The notes beneath the pieces were generated by a model. The model ran no database searches. It saw only the letters and a list, made by a program, of their open reading frames with translations, and was not told the DNA's origin. Below are positions 23,672-30,590 of a DNA stretch of 37,702 nucleotides, piece after piece. The position numbers and the translations under genes are program-made. This DNA is from a virus. Positions within the stretch are counted from its first letter, which is position 1, and each line of letters opens with the position of its first letter. Location of the stretch: positions 1 through 37,702 of IMG/VR virus record IMGVR_UViG_3300044637_000032; one strand, written 5' to 3'.

Positions 23672-24389
23672 TAAATTCTTTCGCTGAGTAATTTCCATGC
23701 TGTTGCTGCGCACAGTGGGACTTGTCCGTTCCCAATGGCCTTAAGTCTGTCCACCCTAGCGGCCACCCCATCATTGCCTCGTATGTAGTAGGGTTGGGGT
23801 AGATCGTTCCAGTCACCAGTCCACCAGTCAAATTCTGAAATTGTCTTTTTCTTGATTGGAAATTTGCTGTCCCCGTGGTCCCCTTGTAATCGCATCTTGT
23901 TGGAGTGGCCCACAATCCAAATTCTGTCTCTTCTGTGATTGGCTCCAACATCGGCTGCTCCCACAACAGTCCATTTACAGTCATACCCCATTTGGGCAAG
24001 GTCGCCAACGACTCTTGTTCCTCCTCGAGAAGTGAGCATTGGGGAGTTTTCCACAAAGACAAATTGTGGTTGTACTTCGCCAACCACCCTTGCCATGTGG
24101 GACCACATTCCTGATCGCTCTCCGTCCAAGCCATCTCCCTTGCCTTGTGCGCTGATATCTTGGCATGGAAACCCGCCCGAAACGACGTCAACAATTCCTC
24201 GCCACGGCTTTCCGTCAAAGGTTTGTACGTCATCCCAAATCGGGAAAGGCGGGAGAAGTCCGTCATTTTGTCGGGCGCACAGTACGCTTGCTGGATAGGG
24301 TTCCCATTCAACGGCGCAGACTGTTCGCCATCCGAGAAGTTTCCCGCCAAGTATTCCTCCACCAGCGCCTGCGAAAAGAGCCAACTCAT
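23664..24389 (-). CDS. Second frame fully overlapping the methyltransferase (MSWLFS-type protein)
   Basis: A 241-residue frame, +1 to the methyltransferase on the same strand, covers it almost end to end. It starts with ATG at 24389, 8 nt after a GGAGG, whereas the methyltransferase uses a GTG only 4 nt after the same GGAGG. The product begins MSWLFSQALVEEYLAGNFSD and ends near MGWPLGWTDLRPLGTDKS. I remember database phage proteins with the same beginning, a W-x-TPT-x-x-D-x-KG middle and the same GWP-x-GWTDL ending, so it resembles a catalogued family. It may be a true overprinted gene or a long-propagated misannotation of methyltransferase loci. Confidence 0.4.
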   Translation of the reverse strand: MSWLFSQALVEEYLAGNFSDGEQSAPLNGNPIQQAYCAPDKMTDFSRLSRFGMTYKPLTESRGEELLTSFRAGFHAKISAHKAREMAWTESDQECGPTWQGWLAKYNHNLSLWKTPQCSLLEEEQESLATLPKWGMTVNGLLWEQPMLEPITEETEFGLWATPTRCDYKGTTGTANFQSRKRQFQNLTGGLVTGTIYPNPTTYEAMMGWPLGWTDLRPLGTDKSHCAQQQHGNYSAKEFND

Positions 24390-24393
24390 TCAC
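23671..24393 (-). CDS. C5 cytosine DNA methyltransferase
   Basis: The 240-residue protein has the C5-methyltransferase motifs in order: I, LALFAGAGGGILG (residues 4-16); IV, VVSGGFPCQDIS with the catalytic Cys; VI, FVFVENSPML; VIII, NHRRDRIWIVG; and X, AIGNGQVPLCAATAW. The target-recognition region is short (about 40 residues), so the enzyme is compact. It starts with GTG, overlapping the regulator stop (GTGA), and ends in TAATG with the primase. No restriction partner is present, so it most likely protects phage DNA from host restriction or marks it. The +1 frame is also fully open. Confidence 0.88.
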   Translation of the reverse strand: MNELALFAGAGGGILGGKLLGWRTVCAVEWEPYPASVLCARQNDGLLPPFPIWDDVQTFDGKPWRGIVDVVSGGFPCQDISAQGKGDGLDGERSGMWSHMARVVGEVQPQFVFVENSPMLTSRGGTRVVGDLAQMGYDCKWTVVGAADVGANHRRDRIWIVGHSNKMRLQGDHGDSKFPIKKKTISEFDWWTGDWNDLPQPYYIRGNDGVAARVDRLKAIGNGQVPLCAATAWKLLSERI

Positions 24394-24605
24394 GTTGCCT
24401 CCACCAGTTCAGGCCAGATGGACTGCCAACTGCCTTGGCACACCATCTTGCGCCCTAACCGGCCACCGGTCTCTTGCTCTACTCTCACAGCCTCAGAGGC
24501 TGACATCTCTCTGCGCCCAGTCAGGCACTGGTAGAGATACTGTTCATTGATGCCAACTTTTTCTGCCAGTTGTCGGCGCTCGTCTGGTGTGATTTGTGTG
24601 TTCAT
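24390..24605 (-). CDS. Cro/YdaS-like HTH regulator
   Basis: The 71-residue protein is a compact helix-turn-helix regulator: LTPDERRQLAEKV-like first helices, GINEQYLYQCLTGRREMSAS as the turn and recognition helix, EAVRVEQETGGRL, and a W-x-SIWPELVE end. This is the YdaS/Cro-like pattern of small phage repressors. It is the first gene of the leftward block and faces the rightward promoter, so it likely controls both. No Shine-Dalgarno precedes the ATG and the nearest promoter-like element is only about 10 nt upstream, so the message may be leaderless. Confidence 0.82.
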   Translation of the reverse strand: MNTQITPDERRQLAEKVGINEQYLYQCLTGRREMSASEAVRVEQETGGRLGRKMVCQGSWQSIWPELVEAT

Positions 24606-24614
24606 AGGCTGGTG

Positions 24615-24627
24615 AGTCTAGCAGACT
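24615..24627 (-). promoter_or_regulatory. Operator and extended -10 for the leftward block
   Basis: AGTCT-AGC-AGACT is a 5-3-5 inverted repeat. Read on the minus strand it contains TGC-TAGACT, an extended -10 element, with the regulator ATG 10 nt downstream. The TCTAGC core is shared with the sites at 24693 and 30160. A second minus-strand extended -10 look-alike (TGCTAGAAA) lies at 24669-24677. No good -35 was found for either. Confidence 0.45.
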
Positions 24628-24683
24628 GCTTGAACAACAACGCATTAGGGAAAACACCTATGAAATATTTTCTAGCAGGGGGC

Positions 24684-24711
24684 TTGACAAGATCTAGCAT
24701 TACGCTAGAAT
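24684..24711 (+). promoter_or_regulatory. Sigma-70-type rightward early promoter
   Basis: A perfect -35 TTGACA (24684-24689) and a -10 TAGAAT (24706-24711) are separated by 16 bp. Transcription would start near 24718 and read the 24777 gene, which has an AGGAGG ribosome site. The -10 and spacer lie inside the operator at 24693-24711. Confidence 0.75.
24693..24711 (+). promoter_or_regulatory. Operator overlapping the early promoter (copy 1 of a 19-bp motif)
   Basis: The 19-mer TCTAGCATTACGCTAGAAT contains the inverted repeat CTAGC-N5-GCTAG and covers the spacer and -10. It matches the site at 30160-30178 at 17 of 19 positions. Binding here would block RNA polymerase, as expected for a Cro-like repressor. 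Confidence 0.65.
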
Positions 24712-24776
24712 TCATCACATGGCAGGGAAATAGTTCACTGACCATCACGCCGAAAGGCCATAACTTAGGAGGTCAC

Positions 24777-24965
24777 ATGACCGATTTCACTTTCTCTCCC
24801 GCAGACTTCAACGCTACTGAAATCACAGTAGTCGCTAACACGCCAGACGGCAAACAATACCTGGCAGAGCGGTATGGCTTTGCTTGCGTTTCCATAAACA
24901 TTCGTAAGTCTGCTGCGCCAGATCTTGCTGATAGTTTTGAATTCCAGGGTTTGTCTTACAACTAA
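24777..24965 (+). CDS. Early small protein (62 aa), unknown
   Basis: The first gene after the rightward promoter starts with ATG at 24777 behind a perfect AGGAGG (24767-24772). The product begins MTDFTFSPADFNATEITVVA and contains LAERYGFACVSINIRKSA. It is acidic to neutral with a predicted alpha/beta layout and no motif that I recognise. The strong ribosome site and first position suggest high early expression. A host-takeover or regulatory role is a guess. Confidence 0.7.
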   Translation: MTDFTFSPADFNATEITVVANTPDGKQYLAERYGFACVSINIRKSAAPDLADSFEFQGLSYN

Positions 24966-25005
24966 ATCAAATGGGGCCACGGCACCCTGCCATTGAAAGC
25001 AAACC

Positions 25006-25149
25006 ATGAAACACCACAAATACCACCAGCATTACCAGGTTAAAGCAGCCAAGCTGCATGGCCGTGCAGACGCTGCATATGGCATTGCATTGGCCTGCAT
25101 CATCGGCATTGGCTTGGCAGCTTGCCTGTTCTATGGGTTGTCAGCATGA
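25006..25149 (+). CDS. Single-pass membrane protein (47 aa)
   Basis: The product begins with a His/Lys-rich stretch (MKHHKYHQHYQVKAAKLHGR) and ends with one hydrophobic helix (GIALACIIGIGLAACLFYGL). Its TGA overlaps the next ATG in an ATGA. An early-expressed, basic, single-pass membrane microprotein could act on the host envelope or in superinfection exclusion, but this is inference from topology. Confidence 0.6.
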   Translation: MKHHKYHQHYQVKAAKLHGRADAAYGIALACIIGIGLAACLFYGLSA

Positions 25150-25520
25150 TGGACGACACCACCATCATCAGGCTTGCCCAGCAAGCCGCCAAAGACGAGT
25201 TGGCTGTTGCCGTGTTTACCGTTAACGAACTGGTACGCTTTGCTGACCTGTGCTTTGACGAGCAAACCAAAGCACCTCCAGCCCCTCGTGGCGTCATGGT
25301 TTTTGACTACGCCGCCAATGGCATTCAGTTGACTTGCCATCTTGATTACGAGGCAGCTTTTGCAGGCTCACCTGATGAGCCTGGTTACCCCGAGAGTGTG
25401 ACCCTCGAAAGCGCCTACCACTTGGGTGAAAGCATTGCCCACCTACTCTGCGATAGCGTGGTCGAGGAAATTGAAGACGCCGCACTGGCACACATAAAGG
25501 AAGACCAAAATGATTTCTGA
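25146..25520 (+). CDS. Acidic early protein, unknown
   Basis: I start at the ATG at 25146, which overlaps the preceding stop and is followed directly by a second ATG (MMDDTTIIRL), giving 124 residues. The protein is acidic, with an N-terminal helical part (AQQAAKDELAVAVFTVNELVR), a middle beta part and an acidic C-terminal helix (VVEEIEDAALAHIKE). It resembles nothing that I can name. It overlaps the next gene by 11 nt and is part of the early operon leading to the recombination genes. Confidence 0.65.
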   Translation: MMDDTTIIRLAQQAAKDELAVAVFTVNELVRFADLCFDEQTKAPPAPRGVMVFDYAANGIQLTCHLDYEAAFAGSPDEPGYPESVTLESAYHLGESIAHLLCDSVVEEIEDAALAHIKEDQNDF

Positions 25521-25878
25521 ATTGATTGCGCAACTGCGCCAAGCCAAGCTGGCCGAAGCTACCGCTAAGGCCGACCGCCTGCGTTTAGAAGAGTTAATTG
25601 AAAAGCAGTTCACAAAGCCTGATGGCGGTGAAGGTAGCCACACCGACGAGGAGGTCAAGATCACATGGAAGATCAACCGCACGGTTGACACGGCCAAGGT
25701 CCAAGCCGGCTGGGACTCGCTGGGTAAGAACGCCCAAAGTGCTTTCCGCTGGAAGGCCGAAATAGACCTGACGCACCTGCGTGCCTTAAAAGATCTGGAT
25801 TCAGCAGCCTACGCACAGGCCGCTGAGTACATCACGAGCAAACCTGCAAAACCCTCCATTGAACTTTTGAAAGACTGA
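25510..25878 (+). CDS. Early protein before the Sak4-like ATPase, unknown
   Basis: The 122-residue protein has an AAGGA Shine-Dalgarno and begins MISELIAQLRQAKLAEATAK with a long charged helix (ADRLRLEELIEKQF). A central part follows (EVKITWKINRTVDTAKVQAG) and a Lys-rich end. This class of protein commonly precedes a phage recombination ATPase, which suggests a partner role in replication or recombination. No catalytic residues are evident. The Sak4-like gene follows 1 nt after its stop. Confidence 0.65.
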   Translation: MISELIAQLRQAKLAEATAKADRLRLEELIEKQFTKPDGGEGSHTDEEVKITWKINRTVDTAKVQAGWDSLGKNAQSAFRWKAEIDLTHLRALKDLDSAAYAQAAEYITSKPAKPSIELLKD

Positions 25879-25879
25879 C

Positions 25880-26623
25880 ATGTTTGATTTGAAATCCATC
25901 TCCAAGACGCGCCGAGTGCGCAGCCCAAAAATTGTGATCGTTGGTCAAGGAAAGATCGGCAAGACCACGTTTGCTGCTATGGCCCCCAACGCCATTGGCA
26001 TCTTGACTGAGGACGGTGCTGACGCTGTGGACGCTAACGCATTCCCACTGGCGACTAGCTTGGCCGAGGTCTACACGGCCATTGACACGCTGATCAACCA
26101 AGAGCACGAGTTCCAGACGCTGTTCATTGACTCGCTCGATTGGCTTGAGCCACTGGTGCAAGACCATGTGTGCAAGGCCAACAACTGGAAGAACATTGAG
26201 CAGCCAGGATTTGGCAAGGGCTACATTGCCGCAGCCGAAGAGTGGCGCAACTTGTTGTCTGGTCTTGAGGTGCTGCGCTCCAGCAAGGGCATGGGCATCA
26301 TCTTGATTGCGCACGACAAGATTAAGAGAGTTGAAGACCCGTTGACAGAGGGCTATGACAGTCATGTGCTGAAGCTGCACGACCGCGCTGCTGGCTTGGT
26401 CCAAGAATGGGCTGACGTTGTTGGCTACGCAGGGTATCGCATCTTCACCAGCAAGACAGACGCTGGCTTTGGCAACAAAGAAACCAAGGCCACCACCACT
26501 GGTGAGCGCATCTTGCACGTTGAACCTCACCCGGCCCATTGTGGTGGTAACCGCTTTGGCCTGACAAATATGCCGCTTGACTGGGCGGCATTCCAAGACG
26601 CACTGACCACAGCGCAGTCTTGA
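25880..26623 (+). CDS. Sak4-like RecA-fold ATPase (phage recombinase)
   Basis: The 247-residue protein has a RecA-type core: KIVIVGQGKIGKTTFA (Walker A about residues 23-31), a TLFIDSLDWLEP Walker B near 95, and IILIAHDKIKRV. This is the AAA_24/Sak4 family of phage single-strand annealing or recombination mediator proteins. In such phages it works with the ssDNA-binding protein and an exonuclease. Here the next two genes are exactly these, followed by a helicase, so I read the set as a replication-recombination module. Confidence 0.85.
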   Translation: MFDLKSISKTRRVRSPKIVIVGQGKIGKTTFAAMAPNAIGILTEDGADAVDANAFPLATSLAEVYTAIDTLINQEHEFQTLFIDSLDWLEPLVQDHVCKANNWKNIEQPGFGKGYIAAAEEWRNLLSGLEVLRSSKGMGIILIAHDKIKRVEDPLTEGYDSHVLKLHDRAAGLVQEWADVVGYAGYRIFTSKTDAGFGNKETKATTTGERILHVEPHPAHCGGNRFGLTNMPLDWAAFQDALTTAQS

Positions 26624-26659
26624 TCACTCAGTTCGTAACCTTAACTTTGAAAGAAAACA

Positions 26660-27142
26660 ATGGCACATTTTAATTTTGACGCCTCGCAAGTGGCACCCCA
26701 GGCATCTAACGGCCCAATCCCTGCTGGCACTTATCTGGCACACATCACAGAGTCTGACGTTGCGCCCCTGCGCTCGGGCAACGGCACTGGCTTGAAGCTG
26801 ACGTTTGAGATCATTGACGGCCAGTACAAGGGCCGCAAGGTGTGGGACAACTTGAACATCCAGCACAGCAACGAAGACACGCAGCGCATTGCCCAGTCGC
26901 AACTGTCTGCGCTGTGCCACGCTGTGAACGTGATCAAGCTGCAAGACACTGCTGCCCTGCACATGAAGCCGGTTAGCATCAAGGTGGTGGTGCGTGAGGC
27001 CAAGGGTGAGTACCAGGCCAGCAACAACATCAAGGGCTACGAAGCTGCTGGTGGTATCCGTCCGGCTGCACCAGCCTTTGTGGCGCAGGCCGAGGAAGCA
27101 CCAGTTGCCAAGCCAAGCGCACCAGCTTGGGCCAAGAAGTAA
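26660..27142 (+). CDS. DUF669-type ssDNA-binding protein
   Basis: The 160-residue protein begins MAHFNFDASQVAPQASNGPI with the PAGTYLAHITESD block, GLKLTFEIIDGQYKGRKVWD, and NIQHSNEDTQRIAQSQL, which is the DUF669 pattern. The C-terminal 30 residues are Pro/Ala/Glu rich and end in basic residues, as in SSB tails. DUF669 proteins are thought to be phage ssDNA-binding proteins and often sit beside Sak4-type ATPases, as here. The nuclease gene starts 3 nt after its stop. Confidence 0.87.
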   Translation: MAHFNFDASQVAPQASNGPIPAGTYLAHITESDVAPLRSGNGTGLKLTFEIIDGQYKGRKVWDNLNIQHSNEDTQRIAQSQLSALCHAVNVIKLQDTAALHMKPVSIKVVVREAKGEYQASNNIKGYEAAGGIRPAAPAFVAQAEEAPVAKPSAPAWAKK

Positions 27143-27145
27143 ATC

Positions 27146-28228
27146 ATGGCCGCACTTCCACAATCTGTTGTGGACCCTGTGGCCGATGCCATCTTTGCCA
27201 GTTACAAGGCAAAGTATGGTGTTGAGTCACAGCGCCCCTATCTTGGTGCTAGTGCGATTGGCAAGCCCTGCTTGCGTCAGCACTGGTACAGTTTTCGGTG
27301 GTCAAAGCCTGCCGAGTTCTCTGGCCGCTTGTATCGAGTGTTCCAGACGGGTCACCTGCAAGAGCCGCGCATCTACGCTGACCTGGCTGCGATTGGCTGC
27401 ACCGTGTATGACATGGACCCAGCGACCGGCAAGCAGTGGTCGTTCACAGAGCCAACTAGTGGCAACCATTTCAAAGGCAACGCTGATGGCATTGTGACTG
27501 GTTTGCCGCAAGCGCCGAAGTCTCCGCATGTGCTGGAGATCAAGACGGCATCAGACAAGATGTTTAAGGACATGCAAAAGTCTGGAGTCAAGAAGGCCAA
27601 GCCCGAACACTACGCGCAGATGCAGATGTACATGAAATGGAGCATTGACTTGTACGGTGAGGATGGCTGCACCCGCGCCATCTACATTGTGGTCAACAAG
27701 AACGATGATGACATCTATACCGAGCGCCTGGAGTACGACAAGAACGAAACGCAAGCCATCATTGACAAAGCCTTGGCGGTGATTACGGCCACCGAGCCGC
27801 CGGTGGGGATCAGCCAAGACCCGTCTTGGTACGAGTGCAAGTTCTGCGATTACCACAGCATCTGCCACGGTACTGATGTGCCTGCGCCCACCTGCCGGTC
27901 ATGCGCCCACGCTACGCCCGAGATGGATGGCGATGCACGCTGGTCTTGTGCCGAGCACAGAGCCGATTTGCCTGTTGACATTCAGCGCACTGGCTGTGAC
28001 TTGCATCGGTACATCCCGATCTTGCTGTCTAAGAGCGCCACGCCAGTGGACATGGTGGACGGTGGTGTGGTGTATGAGATGGATGGTAAAAGGTTTGTCA
28101 ACGGCACGCCAGCCAACCATCCAACGCACATCAGCAGCGCCGAGATTCACGCTTGCAATGACAAGACAGCGTTAATTGATGAGTTTGCACTGGATCTAAG
28201 ACTTCAACATGGAGGTCAATTTGTATGA
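27146..28228 (+). CDS. Cas4-like PD-(D/E)XK nuclease with Cys-rich C-terminus
   Basis: The 360-residue protein has the PD-(D/E)XK core: QTGHLQEPRIYADL (H70, E73), GNADGIV (D114), LEIKTA (E131, K133) and QMQMY (Q158, Y162). One Cys before the core (C42) and CKFCDYHSIC after it suggest a Cas4/AddB-type iron-sulphur staple. A further CRSC...C...C domain follows (residues about 253-295). It is probably the 5'-3' exonuclease that feeds the Sak4/SSB recombination module. It overlaps the next small gene in an ATGA. Confidence 0.82.
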   Translation: MAALPQSVVDPVADAIFASYKAKYGVESQRPYLGASAIGKPCLRQHWYSFRWSKPAEFSGRLYRVFQTGHLQEPRIYADLAAIGCTVYDMDPATGKQWSFTEPTSGNHFKGNADGIVTGLPQAPKSPHVLEIKTASDKMFKDMQKSGVKKAKPEHYAQMQMYMKWSIDLYGEDGCTRAIYIVVNKNDDDIYTERLEYDKNETQAIIDKALAVITATEPPVGISQDPSWYECKFCDYHSICHGTDVPAPTCRSCAHATPEMDGDARWSCAEHRADLPVDIQRTGCDLHRYIPILLSKSATPVDMVDGGVVYEMDGKRFVNGTPANHPTHISSAEIHACNDKTALIDEFALDLRLQHGGQFV

Positions 28229-28383
28229 ACCCCCCACCTATTCAAGACATCACTTTGCGTGATTATTTGGCCGCTGCTGCGTTGACTGGGTTGCTTGCCA
28301 ATGGTGATCGTAAAACGGCTGTGGGACAAGCCTACAAGTTGGCCGATGAAATGCTCAAGGAGCGCCAAAATGCAGCTTCGTGA
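28225..28383 (+). CDS. Small helical protein between nuclease and helicase (52 aa)
   Basis: The ATG at 28225 overlaps the nuclease stop and has GGAGGT upstream. The product begins MNPPPIQDITLRDYLAAAAL and ends in a charged helix (KLADEMLKERQNAAS). Its last 14 bases overlap the helicase start. It is helical throughout and has no known motif. It may be a helicase or nuclease partner by position. Confidence 0.65.
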   Translation: MNPPPIQDITLRDYLAAAALTGLLANGDRKTAVGQAYKLADEMLKERQNAAS

Positions 28384-30022
28384 ATATCAAAGCCGCACGA
28401 TTAGCGACCTGTTTGATTGGTGGACCAACCACCAAAGCCATGACGAGATCCCTTTGCTGGTGCTGCCTACTGGCTCGGGCAAGTCGGTGATCTGCGCTGA
28501 GATCGTGCGCCAGATGTGGGACCAGTGGCCTGAGTACCGGCCACGCACGGTGGTGCTGGTGCCCAGCAAGGAACTGGCCGAGCAGAACGCAGCCAAGTTG
28601 CAGGCGCTGCTGCCGGACAACATCCATGTGGGCTTTGTCAGCGCCAGCCTGGGCAAGAAGCAGCACCATGCTGATGTGATTGTTGCGACCATTGGCAGCA
28701 TCCACAAGTCAGCGCACCTGCTGGGTGACATCAAGGTGGTGATCATTGACGAGGCGCACCTTGTCAGCACCAAGGCGTCTGACGCTGGCATGTACCGCAC
28801 GTTCTTGTCCAAGTTGGGTGAGATCTGCCAGTTCCGCACGGTGGGCATGACGGCCACACCGTTCAGGGGCAACCAGGTATGGCTGACCGATGGCGATGAT
28901 CCCCTGTTCACCGGCATTGCGTCCAACGTCAACATGCGTGAGTTGCTGGACCAGAAGTTTCTGTCGCCACTTGTGCCACCGAAGGTGCAGATGGTCACCA
29001 AGATTGATGCCAGTCAAGTGGGCATCTCCAATGGTGACTACAAGATTGGAGAACTGTCCGAGGTGGTGGACTCTTACTTGCTGCAAGTGGCCCAAGAAGC
29101 CGTTGTAATGGCCCAGCATCGCCGCAAATGGATTGCCTTTACACCAAGTGTCGCCAACGCCGAAAGCCTGTCAGACAAGCTAAACGAGCGAGGCATTGTC
29201 AGCGCCGTGGTTTGTGGCGAAACACCAGCACAAGAGCGTGCCGACTTGATTCGCCAGTTCAAGGCGCACCAGATCCATTGCTTGGTGACGGTGCTGGCGC
29301 TGTCCACTGGCTTTGATGTGCCTGACGTTGACTGCATCATCTGGTGCCGGCCAACCAAATCGCCAGTGCTGTATGTGCAGGGCATGGGCCGAGGCACACG
29401 CATTGCTGATGGCAAGGAAGATTGCTTGGTGCTGGACTTCACCGACACCGTTGAGCGCCTTGGGCCAGTGGACATCATCAAAGGCAAAAGCCGTGGCAAA
29501 AGAACTGGCGACCAGTCTGCCCCGTTTTGCATCTGCCCAGAGTGCGGTGAGCGCAACGCACCGGCAGCACTGGTGTGCGCCGCCTGTGGTGGCACGATCA
29601 AAGAACTTGAGTTGCCAAAGTTGATAGATGTCAAGTTGTCTTACGCTGCTTTGTTATCAGCGCAACAGCAAGCCATCAACACTTGGCACGATGTCACCAG
29701 GGTGGACTACAAGCTGCACCGCAAGCCTGGCAAGCCCGACAGCGTAAAAGTGGATTACTACGATGGCCTGCTATGTGTTGCCAGTGAATGGGTGTGCTTG
29801 GATCATGGTGGCTTTGCAAGAAGCAAGGCGTTGAACTGGTGCGATCAGCGCAATGGATGCCAAACCACCACAGAAGAACTGCTTGACACTGGATACACAT
29901 TGATGACCCCCACCCGCATCGCCACCCGTAAGAATGGAAAATTTACAGAGGTCAAAGAATATGAATTTAGTCGAACTGAACGCCATCAAAACGCACCTGA
30001 AGAAGCAACTCAAGGACATTGA
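28370..30022 (+). CDS. SF2 DEAH-box helicase with zinc ribbon
   Basis: The ATG at 28370 has AAGGAG 7 nt upstream (28357-28362) and gives 550 residues. Motifs: LREYQ (Q-like, 3-7), LPTGSGKS (Walker A, 32-39), VVIIDEAHLV (DEAH 127-130), MTATPFRG (motif III), and QGMGRGTRIADG (motif VI). Near residue 385 a zinc ribbon follows (CICPECGERN ... CAACGG). The C-terminal 130 residues are unlike the core. Such single-gene SF2 helicases stand in for a loader/branch-migration enzyme in phage replication. It is the last large gene of the early block. Confidence 0.9.
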   Translation: MQLREYQSRTISDLFDWWTNHQSHDEIPLLVLPTGSGKSVICAEIVRQMWDQWPEYRPRTVVLVPSKELAEQNAAKLQALLPDNIHVGFVSASLGKKQHHADVIVATIGSIHKSAHLLGDIKVVIIDEAHLVSTKASDAGMYRTFLSKLGEICQFRTVGMTATPFRGNQVWLTDGDDPLFTGIASNVNMRELLDQKFLSPLVPPKVQMVTKIDASQVGISNGDYKIGELSEVVDSYLLQVAQEAVVMAQHRRKWIAFTPSVANAESLSDKLNERGIVSAVVCGETPAQERADLIRQFKAHQIHCLVTVLALSTGFDVPDVDCIIWCRPTKSPVLYVQGMGRGTRIADGKEDCLVLDFTDTVERLGPVDIIKGKSRGKRTGDQSAPFCICPECGERNAPAALVCAACGGTIKELELPKLIDVKLSYAALLSAQQQAINTWHDVTRVDYKLHRKPGKPDSVKVDYYDGLLCVASEWVCLDHGGFARSKALNWCDQRNGCQTTTEELLDTGYTLMTPTRIATRKNGKFTEVKEYEFSRTERHQNAPEEATQGH

Positions 30023-30164
30023 ATCCATCCAGGTGACTTGCCTGCGTTGTGAGCATTTGCAATCTGGCAACGTGTGCCAGAAGTTTGATGCCAGGCCACC
30101 TGCTGAGTGGCTGCACGGCACCGTGGATTGTGAACATTGGGCATGGGATAACATCCCGTTCTAG
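29961..30164 (+). CDS. Small Cys-rich protein overlapping the helicase end (67 aa)
   Basis: I start at ATG 29961, which has GAGG 9-10 nt upstream; an earlier in-frame ATG at 29934 lies deeper in the helicase gene. The product has a charged helix (MNLVELNAIKTHLKKQLKDI) followed by a four-Cys cluster (TCLRCEHLQSGNVCQKF, then VDCEHW), a likely zinc-binding fold. The gene ends just before the operator/promoter at 30160, so the leading part of the early block stops here. Confidence 0.7.
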   Translation: MNLVELNAIKTHLKKQLKDIESIQVTCLRCEHLQSGNVCQKFDARPPAEWLHGTVDCEHWAWDNIPF

Positions 30165-30178
30165 CAATATGCTAGAAT
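30160..30178 (+). promoter_or_regulatory. Second operator/promoter, copy 2 of the 19-bp motif
   Basis: TCTAGCAATATGCTAGAAT contains a perfect CTAGCA-ATA-TGCTAG inverted repeat. TGC-TAGAAT inside it is an extended -10 element with no clear -35. It is 17/19 identical to 24693-24711. It lies 25 nt before the ATG of the first gene in the small-gene train, which has an AAGGA ribosome site. Confidence 0.65.
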
Positions 30179-30202
30179 ACTCTAACTAAGGAATAAATCG
30201 GC

Positions 30203-30388
30203 ATGACCAGATTTGAGGTATGGGAATCGCGCAACCTAGCGAAGTTTGCCCAAGACGCCACCAAGCGGCTGTCTGAGCAAGAAGAGCTGATCGAGAGTCT
30301 GCAAGCAGACTTGAAGACGGCCATCCGTGCCTACCGGCACTTAGTAATCGAAAGAGCAAAAAATGAAGTCCCATCACGACAAGATTAG
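30203..30388 (+). CDS. Small coiled-coil protein (61 aa), first of the small-gene train
   Basis: The product MTRFEVWESRNLAKFAQDAT continues as one charged amphipathic helix (KRLSEQEELIESLQADLKTA) and is likely to form a coiled coil. It follows the operator/promoter at 30160 and overlaps the next gene by 26 nt. There is no known function. Confidence 0.65.
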   Translation: MTRFEVWESRNLAKFAQDATKRLSEQEELIESLQADLKTAIRAYRHLVIERAKNEVPSRQD

Positions 30389-30590
30389 GCAGTGCTTGCG
30401 CGATCATCCAGATGGCCGCACTGCGGCTGAGATCGCCGAGTGTGCAAGCGTAAAAATTGACAGCTTGTGGAAATCGTTGGATACCTGTTTTGGTATCTAC
30501 GTTGACCGCTGGCAAGGCCCGTTCAGGGGCCAGTGGGCCGCTGTGTATTGCCTGGTTGACGTGCCAGAGAACTGCCCGAGGCCATCATGA
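30363..30590 (+). CDS. Small winged-helix-like protein (75 aa)
   Basis: The product MKSHHDKIRQCLRDHPDGRT with AAEIAECASVKIDSLWKSLD looks like a helix-turn-helix (DHPDGRTAAEIAE as in transcription-factor winged helices). A beta wing follows (FGIYVDRWQGPF). It could bind DNA, for example as a regulator of the operator at 30160. Its stop overlaps the next ATG in an ATGA. Confidence 0.6.
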   Translation: MKSHHDKIRQCLRDHPDGRTAAEIAECASVKIDSLWKSLDTCFGIYVDRWQGPFRGQWAAVYCLVDVPENCPRPS

